DNA of 14,899 nucleotides, taken from contig CAJULF010000064.1 of assembly GCA_910587135.1 (NCBI GenBank), positions 1-14,899 on the forward strand, given 5' to 3'. The stretch comes from an uncultured Oscillospiraceae bacterium. GTDB lineage: Bacteria > Bacillota > Clostridia > Oscillospirales > Ruminococcaceae. A program made the position numbers and the translations under genes. Of the stretch, positions 1-6,691 are shown piece by piece (the stretch's first letter is position 1; the number at the start of each line of letters is the position of its first letter). The notes below the pieces were generated by a model. That model was not told where the DNA came from. It saw only the letters and a list, made by a program, of their open reading frames with translations, and did not search any database.

Positions 1-16
1 CACATTAAATAAAAAA

Positions 17-43
17 AGTCCAGCCTTTGCCGGACTTTTTCTA
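17..43 (-). terminator. Intrinsic terminator, probably bidirectional
   Basis: The arms 17-24 and 29-36 pair over 8 positions with one mismatch (A22 against C31) around a four-base loop. The stem is flanked by an A-run on the left and a T-run on the right, so it could work on either strand. On the minus strand it lies downstream of the decayed surface-protein gene and is followed by a seven-T run. It is probably the original terminator of that gene. Confidence 0.7.
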
Positions 44-51
44 CAGACTGA

Positions 52-79
52 CGCCGACGGGTAATTTATCCCGTCGGCG
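52..79. repeat. Perfect 10-bp inverted repeat (hairpin)
   Basis: Bases 52-61 (CGCCGACGGG) are the exact reverse complement of 70-79, with an eight-base AT-rich loop. No T-run follows on either strand, so it is not a classical terminator by itself. It sits between the relic gene end near 149 and the terminator at 17-43. It may be a second transcript-end hairpin or the edge of a small repeat. Confidence 0.6.
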
Positions 80-148
80 CTGCGGTTGTTATTGGGTATT
101 CATCTGCATTCCCACCGGCATGGTCTCCCCCAAAACAGAACGTACCAT

Positions 149-846
149 TTATTTCTTTTTGGCTTTACCGTCACCGTTAAGATAGCAGTTGCGGTTTCTA
201 ACGGGATAAGCGATGCCGCTATTCCCGTTGAGGGATTTCCGTTATCCTCGGATGGACTGCTCTCGCTTGTAGGGTGATCGCTCCCGTCACCTGAAGAAGT
301 GCCGCCACTTGAAGTATCGCTTTCGCTTGATGTGGTGTTACCGTTGTCGTTTGGTGCAGCGTCGGAATTATCCTCTGTTGGCTTGCTATCACTTGATGTG
401 GTATCTGCTCTATCATCTATTGACGGATTATCATCGTCACTTGATGTATCATCGGAATTATCGCTCTCGTTCGGCATGGAGGTTTAGGGATTAGAACTGC
501 CGTCCGAGTGTCCGCCGCCTAAATTGCCTCCGCTCGTATAGATGTTGTAGGTTTCTCTTTATAGGTCAGCGCATATGTCGAGAATTTGTCGGTCTCGATC
601 GTTATGTTGTTGGATTAGCTGTCAAAATCGCAAGAACCGTTAATGTACCGTCGTGAACGCGAATTACAGAATATTCCGCTTTTCCGCGAAGACATTCTGG
701 TATCTCAAATGTGATCTTGACCGGAGCATTTGTTCAGGCAATTTTCTGTTTCTGCTCCTTGCCGATTTTTTTAGCAGAGTAATGTCAAGATATTATCCGA
801 GTTTATAATAACTTTCCTGAATGTTTCCTTTCAATTATGCCCCCTC
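149..846 (-). pseudogene. Decayed C-terminal part of a sortase-type surface protein
   Basis: Pieces of one protein tail can be read in three minus-strand frames. Frame A (about 735 to 602) gives VKITFEIPECLRGKAEYSV and then a stop. Frame B (about 631 to 519) gives ITIETDKFSTYALTYKEKP, with an in-frame TAA just before it at 615-617. Frame C (about 555 to 100) gives a Gly-rich stretch, a stop at 484-486, and then a long Ser/Thr/Asp/Glu-rich linker ending in NPSTG and a hydrophobic segment with a basic tail. NPSTG followed by a hydrophobic segment resembles a sortase sorting signal. The frame C reading runs on to a stop at 100, but a one-frame shift would end it in Lys-rich residues at TAA 149-151, which is the expected end. 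The 5' part is missing because the MITE-like element at 847 abuts it. The exact family is unknown, but Ruminococcus surface or cellulosome-associated proteins often carry this kind of tail. Confidence 0.7.
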
Positions 847-1009
847 AGAGCCTGTACAGTATCTCGTCGCACGCATCTCGCTTGCTGATTTTCCGGCATA
901 CTTAGCCAATCTTTCTTGAAATACATACAGTATTTCGGCGAAAAATTGCCGTCGTCTGCCGAAAAATCCGACGCGCGATCTGCGCACACCAAGATACTAA
1001 ACAGGCTCT
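847..1009. mobile_element. MITE-like element with long imperfect terminal inverted repeats
   Basis: The left end begins AGAGCCTGTACAGTATCT and the reverse complement of the right end begins AGAGCCTGTTTAGTATCT. Similarity continues inward for roughly 50 bases with mostly transition differences, up to a shared ATTTT-CGGC block. The 163-bp element has no coding capacity and would fold into one long hairpin. No target-site duplication is visible in the flanks. The terminal base at 1009 is also the last base of the stop codon of the RsbW-like gene, and the left end truncates the surface-protein relic. It could act as the transcript end for the upstream operon. Confidence 0.75.
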
Positions 1010-1416
1010 TATATATTTTTTTTGATCTTCAGAATATTTTTGCCGTCCTTGTATTCATAGGATATATCGTCCATGGATTTTTTCACCATATAAATACCCA
1101 ATCCCCCTATCCCGCGTTCCTCGGCGGAAAGCGTGATGTCGGGGTCTGCCTTTGCTAAAGGGTCATACGGAACACCGTTATCAATAAAGGTTATCACGAC
1201 GGCGAGGGGATTTTCCGTAACCTCAACGCGAACGGTAGCTGCGCCTACCTCGGGATTATAAGCGTAATGCGCAATATTTCCGAACAGCTCGTCTATCGCA
1301 ACATCGACCTGACATTGCGTTTTCATCGGGCAGCCGATCTGCTCCAACTGCTCGTCCACAAAAGCGGTTACGGCGGTGACGTTTTCAATCGTCGCATCAA
1401 CTGTAAGCTCCTTCAT
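1009..1416 (-). CDS. RsbW/SpoIIAB-like ATP-binding anti-sigma-factor kinase
   Basis: The 135-residue protein is a single HATPase_c domain of the RsbW type, which normally binds a partner protein and phosphorylates a STAS antagonist. The N-box is seen as DELFGNIAHYAY (E43, N47), the G1 box as DNGVPYDP (D79, G81) and the G2 box as GIGGLGIYMVKK (residues 102-113), so all ATP/Mg ligands appear intact. The start is the ATG at 1416, one base after the phosphatase stop codon, with GGAGG from the end of that gene as ribosome site; a longer upstream reading is just overlap. The stop codon's last base is the end of the MITE-like element, so the original C-terminus may have differed by a few residues. 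It is the last gene of a four-gene coupled block. The STAS partner is probably 14257-14553; no sigma factor is present. Confidence 0.85.
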   Translation of the reverse strand: MKELTVDATIENVTAVTAFVDEQLEQIGCPMKTQCQVDVAIDELFGNIAHYAYNPEVGAATVRVEVTENPLAVVITFIDNGVPYDPLAKADPDITLSAEERGIGGLGIYMVKKSMDDISYEYKDGKNILKIKKNI

Positions 1417-1417
1417 T

Positions 1418-3028
1418 TTAACCCTCCATTCTTGCCTTGTACTCAAGGCAAAGCATTGTGATATCATCAAACTGCGGCGCTTCTCCCACGAATTTATCTA
1501 TATACTCTTTGATTTTAGTGAGCAGCTCGGCAGGAGGCAACGCGGAATTTTCACCGAGGATATCCGTCAGCCGATCCATGCCGAAAAGCTCGTTATTCGC
1601 GTTAGTAGCCTCGGTTACGCCGTCTGTATACTGGAAAATTTTATCGCCGACATCAAGCCGCAGCTCGCCGCACTTGTACCGTATGCCCTCCATACCCGCG
1701 AGAACGAACCCCGCCCGTACTTTATATGGTTCAAAATTGCCGCCCTTTTTGCAGATGTAGGGTATCTCATGACCCGCGTTGACAAAGCGGAAATCGCCGT
1801 TCACTAAGTCGAGTACTCCTTCGAACGCGGTGATAAACAAGCCCTCGCTGTTGCTTTCGCAAAGCAGCTCGTTGACCTCGGTGAACACCTCGCCCAGATC
1901 CTTACCGGACTGCGTGTGATCCTTTATAAGCGTCTTTCCGATGACCATAAACAGCGCCGCGGGAACTCCCTTTCCAGACACGTCTGCCATAACTATCGCG
2001 AGGTGTCGCTCGTCCACCATAAAGAAATCGTAGAAGTCTCCACCCACTTCCTTGGCAGGATTCATGGTCGCATAAATATCTATTTCCTTTCGCTCGGGAA
2101 ACGCCGGGAAAATGCTCGGCAACATATTCGCCTGAATACGCGTTGCGACGGAAAGCTCGGTGTTTACGCGTTCCTTTTCGGCTGTTATCGCGGTGAGATT
2201 TTCGGTGTATTCCGCGATATCGGTTTCCATTTTTTCGACTGCCCGCGCGAGTATTCCGACCTCGTCCCTTTGCGTGATATTAAGCGGCTTTGTCGACGGC
2301 AGGTTAGTTTGCGCGAAACGCTCCGCCTCTTTTGTGAGCGCTTCGATCGGCTTTATTACGCCACGCCTCAGTATTATGGAATACACGAAAATAAACAGAA
2401 CTATCGCACCCAGCGTCCAGAAAACAACGTGCAGAACATAGGCGTTTCGGGCGTTTTCAAGGCGCGTCATCGGTTTTTCAACGCACAGCATGGCGATTAT
2501 TTTGCCGTCGGAATTTTTTACGTCGATGGCGGCTGTCGTATGCGCGCCCGATTCCTTTGAGTAGGAGTACAGATATTTTTCCGCGCGTCCGCCCTCCGTC
2601 ATGATTTTTATAACGTTCTCGGTATGCTTTTCATCGAGATCGGATGCGGTATAACCTAACGGATAACGGTCAAAGCCCGTGCTTGAATTTACCGTATCGT
2701 AAATGTATGTAAGCGTTTTATAATCCTCACTCACCCTCGCAACGTATATAAACGTCACGTTTGTAGCATCGGTAAGCGTGTCCAGTCGTGACAAAATATT
2801 TTCGTATTCTTCGTCAGTCTGTCCCGTTTCGAGATATTGTTCAAATTTGTCGGGATTTAGGATAGTCCTCGCCGTTTCCGCGATCTCGTATGCCGAATCG
2901 TTGTATTGCTGTTCAAGAACTGTGGTAAATTCCATATAGCCTACTGTGCTGCACACTGCGCCCAATAATATCCCGAAAAGTATTACGCCTGTCGTAAGTT
3001 TGCCCGCTATTCCGGTGAGCTTTTTCAT
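1418..3028 (-). CDS. Membrane sensor PP2C/SpoIIE-type serine phosphatase (RsbU-like)
   Basis: This 536-residue protein should dephosphorylate a phospho-STAS protein in response to an extracellular cue. Helix TM1 (about 8-30) and TM2 (about 198-220) flank an extracellular domain of about 165 residues. A HAMP-like linker (about 221-275) and a coiled-coil signalling helix (about 270-300) follow. The SpoIIE/PP2C domain (about 300-533) shows the metal-binding motifs GGDFYDFF (D331), ADVSGKG (D349), TDGVTEATN (D469) and FDDITML (D521, D522). All expected acidic ligands are visible, so it is probably active. The start ATG overlaps the GH3 stop codon (ATGA), showing tight translational coupling, with a GAGGAAAAAG ribosome site. 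It pairs functionally with the downstream RsbW-like kinase. The signal sensed by the extracellular domain is unknown; the exported peptide itself is a possibility (inference). Confidence 0.9.
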   Translation of the reverse strand: MKKLTGIAGKLTTGVILFGILLGAVCSTVGYMEFTTVLEQQYNDSAYEIAETARTILNPDKFEQYLETGQTDEEYENILSRLDTLTDATNVTFIYVARVSEDYKTLTYIYDTVNSSTGFDRYPLGYTASDLDEKHTENVIKIMTEGGRAEKYLYSYSKESGAHTTAAIDVKNSDGKIIAMLCVEKPMTRLENARNAYVLHVVFWTLGAIVLFIFVYSIILRRGVIKPIEALTKEAERFAQTNLPSTKPLNITQRDEVGILARAVEKMETDIAEYTENLTAITAEKERVNTELSVATRIQANMLPSIFPAFPERKEIDIYATMNPAKEVGGDFYDFFMVDERHLAIVMADVSGKGVPAALFMVIGKTLIKDHTQSGKDLGEVFTEVNELLCESNSEGLFITAFEGVLDLVNGDFRFVNAGHEIPYICKKGGNFEPYKVRAGFVLAGMEGIRYKCGELRLDVGDKIFQYTDGVTEATNANNELFGMDRLTDILGENSALPPAELLTKIKEYIDKFVGEAPQFDDITMLCLEYKARMEG

Positions 3029-4683
3029 TCTTTTTCCTCCTTGGGTATTATCTGTGACGCAAAAAAGCTTTTCTTTTCCTCGGTGTTCAGAAAATGCGGC
3101 ATTTTACTTTGCGCCATAGGCTTGCCCCTTTCGGCAAGCATTTTTTCATAATGTTTAAAGCTTCCCTCCCGTAAAAGCTCGATATGCAACGGTCTGATCT
3201 CGCGCATATTCAGGCACGATTTGTATTCGGGATTTGCGGCGCACATACATTCCTCAAAGAGCGCGTCCGCATTCCGGGGAGCGTTTTCGCACTCCATATA
3301 AAATAAATACCTTGGTGATATTCCCGAAAAATCCTCTTGAACGCAATACCCCCTCACCTCGGTTTGCGACAATTCCGCAAATCGCTTTATAGCCGTATCG
3401 AACTGCTGCTGATTGCTCTTTTCACCGGCAATGTTTATCACCTGATTTCGACGGTAGCAGAACTTTACAACAGGCGCCTTTTCGTGCAGTCCAACGATCT
3501 TGACAACGTCGCCGAGCCTATAACGGTACAGCCCCGAACGGTTGGTAATAACAAGCTCGTATTTTTCTCCGATCTTCACATCGCCGATAAGCAGAGGTGT
3601 ATGATCTCCGTTTACGGGAATAAACTCAAAGAAAACCGATTCGGGAAGCAGCACATATCCGTCCGCGGAATTAACTTTCTCCGCCAATCCGAAAACACCC
3701 TCCGAGGCGGCATAGACAAAAAAATGTAATGGGATATCGCCCGCGTATCCGCGCATCTTTTCGGTATAATAGTAAAAGCTGTCGCCGCCGATCGCGAGAA
3801 TATATTTCATGTTTTTCCAGATTTTTTTGATGATCCCTTTATGTAAATTTGCGCGCGGAATACTCCGAAGTTCTTTTGCGCGTCGGGGATTTGGATGAAA
3901 CTTTTCGGTAATATATTTTTTTTGCTTTTCGGGAAGTTTAACGCTTACCGTGCCGTGCTCAATATCGTTCAGCAGCGGTTCCCAATTGCGGAGAATGTAC
4001 TCGATCACTCCCGCGGCGCGGTTTACAAAAACTCCGTGTATCGCTGTCAGATCACGCTCGGATAGCGCAAAGCGAACCTTGACGTACAATTGATCCTCCA
4101 GCGTTTCGGGAAATAAAATCTCTTTCGGAACGCAATAGTCGGAAGTGTCAAATTCCCCGTTTCCGTCAAGCCATTGATACACGCAGCCCGAGCGTATCCC
4201 GTTCATTCTGCCGTCCGGCATATATGTTTTCGCGAACTCGCCTATCTGAAATATCTTTCCGAAAATCTCCGTTTTATCCATGTCGCGATAATATTCCCGT
4301 ATCTGCCCGAAAACCGCTCCGTACATAAAAACATAGTGGGCTTCAAAATCGTATTCGGTAAGCGGAATATATTTTTCATCGCCGACAGTGCCCGAGCTTA
4401 TACAAAAATAGACTGCGTCGCGCGCGGTCAGGATATTTTTTTCACCGTCAACAATGCGCTTAATGTCTTGGGCGTAGTCCTCGTAGGTCGAAAGGGGGAC
4501 CTTTTCTTGATACTCCCGAACGGATTTTATTTGCGCGAATCCGTATCGCTTGCCGAATTCGGTGTTTTTGTTTTCGTTCAACCAGTCAAGGAGAAATTTT
4601 GTCTGCGCAGTATCCGCGTTTTTTGTTGACATTTCGAGCCGTTCCAACGCTTCGCCGCCAAGCCGTTCGTAATCCGTTTTCAT
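3025..4683 (-). CDS. GH3-family acyl-adenylate-forming enzyme
   Basis: The protein (552 residues) belongs to the GH3 (auxin-responsive promoter) family of the ANL adenylating superfamily. Plant members adenylate a carboxylic acid and conjugate it to an amino acid; the roles of bacterial members are largely unknown. The nucleotide-binding motifs are present: SSGTVGDEKYIPLT (residues 96-109), YAASEGVFG (324-332) and YRYRLGDVVKIVG (386-398), and the length is usual for the family. The start is the ATG at 4683, which overlaps the MATE stop codon as TAATG; a reading that starts further upstream only runs through the MATE gene. The stop overlaps the phosphatase start. The operon position suggests it acts in the same process as the MATE-pseudo-ATPase protein, for example making or tagging a small molecule for export, or activating a peptide carboxylate. 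No substrate can be read from sequence. Confidence 0.88.
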   Translation of the reverse strand: MKTDYERLGGEALERLEMSTKNADTAQTKFLLDWLNENKNTEFGKRYGFAQIKSVREYQEKVPLSTYEDYAQDIKRIVDGEKNILTARDAVYFCISSGTVGDEKYIPLTEYDFEAHYVFMYGAVFGQIREYYRDMDKTEIFGKIFQIGEFAKTYMPDGRMNGIRSGCVYQWLDGNGEFDTSDYCVPKEILFPETLEDQLYVKVRFALSERDLTAIHGVFVNRAAGVIEYILRNWEPLLNDIEHGTVSVKLPEKQKKYITEKFHPNPRRAKELRSIPRANLHKGIIKKIWKNMKYILAIGGDSFYYYTEKMRGYAGDIPLHFFVYAASEGVFGLAEKVNSADGYVLLPESVFFEFIPVNGDHTPLLIGDVKIGEKYELVITNRSGLYRYRLGDVVKIVGLHEKAPVVKFCYRRNQVINIAGEKSNQQQFDTAIKRFAELSQTEVRGYCVQEDFSGISPRYLFYMECENAPRNADALFEECMCAANPEYKSCLNMREIRPLHIELLREGSFKHYEKMLAERGKPMAQSKMPHFLNTEEKKSFFASQIIPKEEKE

Positions 4684-6407
4684 TATGCGGACATTCCCCC
4701 CTCTACAAAAATCTGCACGGTATTTGTGCCGAACGTGCGCTGATACATGGTCTGTTCGCATATGCTCTCGATAAGACGTATCCCAAGATACTCCTCGTCG
4801 TTATCCGCATAGGCAAGCGGATTGAAGTCGTTTCCTCCGTAGCGTATGCGTATCCCGATAACGCCTTGCAAGGAATATACGCGAAGATCAAATTCGACCG
4901 CCCTCTCATTTTTATCCGTGATCAGCATCATAATTTCCTCAAGCGCAAGACTTATTCGCATTGTCTGTTTCAACGACATTCCGTTGTCCGCACAAAAATC
5001 CGTGATCCTGCCGGATGCGTCACAGATATTTTCCGCATCTCCGCTTACCGAGAAATTTATTACGTTACCCGATTTTTCAAGTGAATTATCCAACAATAAA
5101 AACCGCGAACGGTTTTTATGTGAAATTCCGGTTGCAATAAACCAGAATAACAGCGTTAATATTTCACCGAAAAACAAAAACAGCCATGGGCTATGACCGA
5201 AGTAAAGCAGCGCGAAAAGGCTCGCGCAGGACATTAAAAACACACGCAGAAATATGACTGTATTCGCCCAGATGTTTCGTCCCGAAACGTTGTAAAACCC
5301 CGACAGGACACAGTTTATAAGCGCGGGAATTATTCCGAGTGACAGACAAGCAAACGCAAACCGCAATGAAATATTCAGTCCGTAAGCGAGTGATATCAAG
5401 TCCGCTCCAAGTATAATTACTGCGGAAAAAATCAGCGCGCACGGTATTCCGCTTTTGAGCTGCCGCTTCATTAAAAGCCGCGTGCTTTCGTTGTCGTGCT
5501 CGCCGCTGTAAATTCCGAGCATTGCCGAAGCCGCTTGCGGAACGCCGCTCGTCACGCTTTCCGCGAATGCCGCAATACAGTTCACCGCCGTGAACGCCGC
5601 CACTGTTTCGCTGCCGCAATAGCGCAGCAGAAGTGCGTTTATGACAGACACGCGCAGAGTTTGAAATAAGTTATTCGCTGCCGACGGACTTCCTGCTTTG
5701 GCTATTTCAGAAAATTTCACGCCCTCCGCTTTTACGCAAAATCCGAATTTAAATCCGCTTTTTTTATCGCATAATTTCACAAATCCGAGAACGCACGCCG
5801 CCGCTGTCGACAGCACGCTCGCCAGCGCGGTGCCTAATACTCCCCAATTTAACGCGTACAGGAACAGCACATCAAGTACAACGTTTCCAACTCCCATGAC
5901 CGTCATCATCAGCGTTACCTGACCGTTCCGTCCGTCAAGCCGCAGAAACCAGAACGGTATGTAGACAAGTATTTTCGGCAGTGCTCCCGCTATCGTCACG
6001 CCCGAATATTCCATCACAAGCGGCATTACATCAGCGTCCGAACACAGCACAAGCGACAGCGATTTCAGAAATAACAAACCGAAAATCGTTATTATAACCG
6101 AAATTGCCGTACACCAAAAAATCGACATACGGTAGAGGCTTTGTGCCTTTTCGGTCTGATTTTTCCCGATAGCGTCCGAAGCGCGGATCGCTGTTCCGGA
6201 CACGACGAACGAGCCCGCGATACACAAAATGAGGTACACGGGCAGACTGAAATTTATCGCCGCAAGCGCGGATGTTCCGAGCCGCTGTCCTACCAGAATC
6301 CCGTCCGCGAGTATGTTGATGTTGCCGCTCAGCACCGACAGTACGCACGGCAGAAGCGCTTTGTTGTACGCCTTTTTCAGAAATTGTTCGTTTTGTCTGA
6401 GCTCCAT
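4683..6407 (-). CDS. MATE-family transporter fused to a degenerate RsbW-like HATPase domain
   Basis: The protein has 574 residues from the ATG at 6407; a GTG two codons earlier (6413) is an alternative start. Residues about 12-425 form a polytopic MATE-type efflux domain of about 12 helices, including ADGILVGQRLGTSALAAINF near the N-terminus. Residues about 448-570 resemble an anti-sigma-factor HATPase and align with the RsbW-like protein of this locus, for example FNPLAYA against YDPLAKA. Key ligands are lost: the N-box Asn is replaced by Leu (L495 in EEIMML) and the G1 Asp by Tyr (Y523 in RYGGNDFNP). The G2 Gly is partly kept (EYLGIRLIES). Mg-ATP binding and kinase activity are therefore unlikely, so a partner-binding role is more plausible (inference). 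No good ribosome site is visible. The start lies just after the stop of the cstA relic (6410-6412), and the stop codon overlaps the GH3 start. Known MATE proteins export drugs or metabolites by cation exchange; the substrate here is unknown. Confidence 0.88.
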   Translation of the reverse strand: MELRQNEQFLKKAYNKALLPCVLSVLSGNINILADGILVGQRLGTSALAAINFSLPVYLILCIAGSFVVSGTAIRASDAIGKNQTEKAQSLYRMSIFWCTAISVIITIFGLLFLKSLSLVLCSDADVMPLVMEYSGVTIAGALPKILVYIPFWFLRLDGRNGQVTLMMTVMGVGNVVLDVLFLYALNWGVLGTALASVLSTAAACVLGFVKLCDKKSGFKFGFCVKAEGVKFSEIAKAGSPSAANNLFQTLRVSVINALLLRYCGSETVAAFTAVNCIAAFAESVTSGVPQAASAMLGIYSGEHDNESTRLLMKRQLKSGIPCALIFSAVIILGADLISLAYGLNISLRFAFACLSLGIIPALINCVLSGFYNVSGRNIWANTVIFLRVFLMSCASLFALLYFGHSPWLFLFFGEILTLLFWFIATGISHKNRSRFLLLDNSLEKSGNVINFSVSGDAENICDASGRITDFCADNGMSLKQTMRISLALEEIMMLITDKNERAVEFDLRVYSLQGVIGIRIRYGGNDFNPLAYADNDEEYLGIRLIESICEQTMYQRTFGTNTVQIFVEGGMSA

Positions 6408-6499
6408 TTTCACACCGTTTCACGTTTCGATTTTGCGCACTTCACAGCATACAGCGCGAAGCAAGCCGCCGCAAAGAACAGTCCTATCGGATAGGCAAT

Positions 6500-6528
6500 A
6501 TCGTAGAAAATTTTAGAGCCTGTTCCAA
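6500..6528 (-). promoter_or_regulatory. Candidate promoter at the edge of the hairpin element, ahead of the MATE operon
   Basis: On the minus strand, TTGGAA (6523-6528) and TACGAT (6500-6505) are separated by 17 bases and each matches the sigma-70 consensus at 4 of 6 positions. The -35-like hexamer lies in the terminal repeat of the hairpin element and the -10-like hexamer in the cstA relic. If real, insertion of the element created a promoter about 95 bases upstream of the MATE start. This rests on consensus matching alone. Confidence 0.3.
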
Positions 6529-6592
6529 TAGGATTGGCGCACGTCTTTTCGGCGAAATTTTCCGCACACCACTTTTATTGGAACAAGTTTTT
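6515..6592. mobile_element. Small hairpin or MITE-like insertion in the cstA relic
   Basis: GTTCCAATA at 6522-6530 is repeated inverted and exactly at 6576-6584. Inside these arms, GCGCACG (right after GGATTG) and CCGCACACC can pair further with G-T wobbles, giving a 63-base imperfect palindrome. Flanking it, AGAGCCT (6515-6521) is matched by a degenerate counterpart after 6584. The outer end AGAGCCTGT is the same as the end of the larger element at 847-1009. It has no coding capacity and separates two halves of a former coding region, which fits an insertion. Confidence 0.6.
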
Positions 6593-6691
6593 AAATCCTT
6601 AATCCGTTATTAAGATATAGTTGCACGATACCGCTGACATAAACGCCGCGGGCAGCGCGTACATCAGCGAGATGTTTCAATGTTTTTTCCA

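Larger units (their letters stand above)
6410..6685 (-). pseudogene. Decayed C-terminal fragment of a CstA-like membrane transporter
   Basis: Two minus-strand pieces in different frames resemble the last two membrane segments of a CstA-type (carbon starvation/peptide) transporter. The first, from about 6680 to 6607, reads LMYALPAAFMSAVSCNYIL and then hits a TAA where a Glu-Gly-Phe-like motif would follow. The second, from about 6512 to 6410, reads KIFYDIAYPIGLFFAAACF and ends in a basic tail and TGA at 6410-6412. A hairpin element at about 6515-6592 separates the pieces. The fragment begins right after the radical SAM stop codon and ends two bases before the MATE start. The family call is from memory of CstA C-termini and is less certain than the fact of a broken membrane protein. 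Confidence 0.55.

Noticed and set aside
100..477. A Ser/Asp-rich 125-residue open frame read as an intact gene
   Set aside because: It lacks a ribosome site, its start lies in the middle of a linker, and conserved blocks of the same protein continue upstream in other frames, so it is part of a relic.
934..973. Inverted TTCGGC/GCCGAA repeat as a separate terminator for the RsbW-like gene
   Set aside because: It is internal to the MITE-like element and no T-run follows on the minus strand; it is better explained as part of the element's own hairpin.
1916..2560. Plus-strand open frame opposite the phosphatase gene
   Set aside because: The minus-strand gene there has all PP2C motifs; the plus-strand translation is Arg/His/Tyr-rich without a domain.
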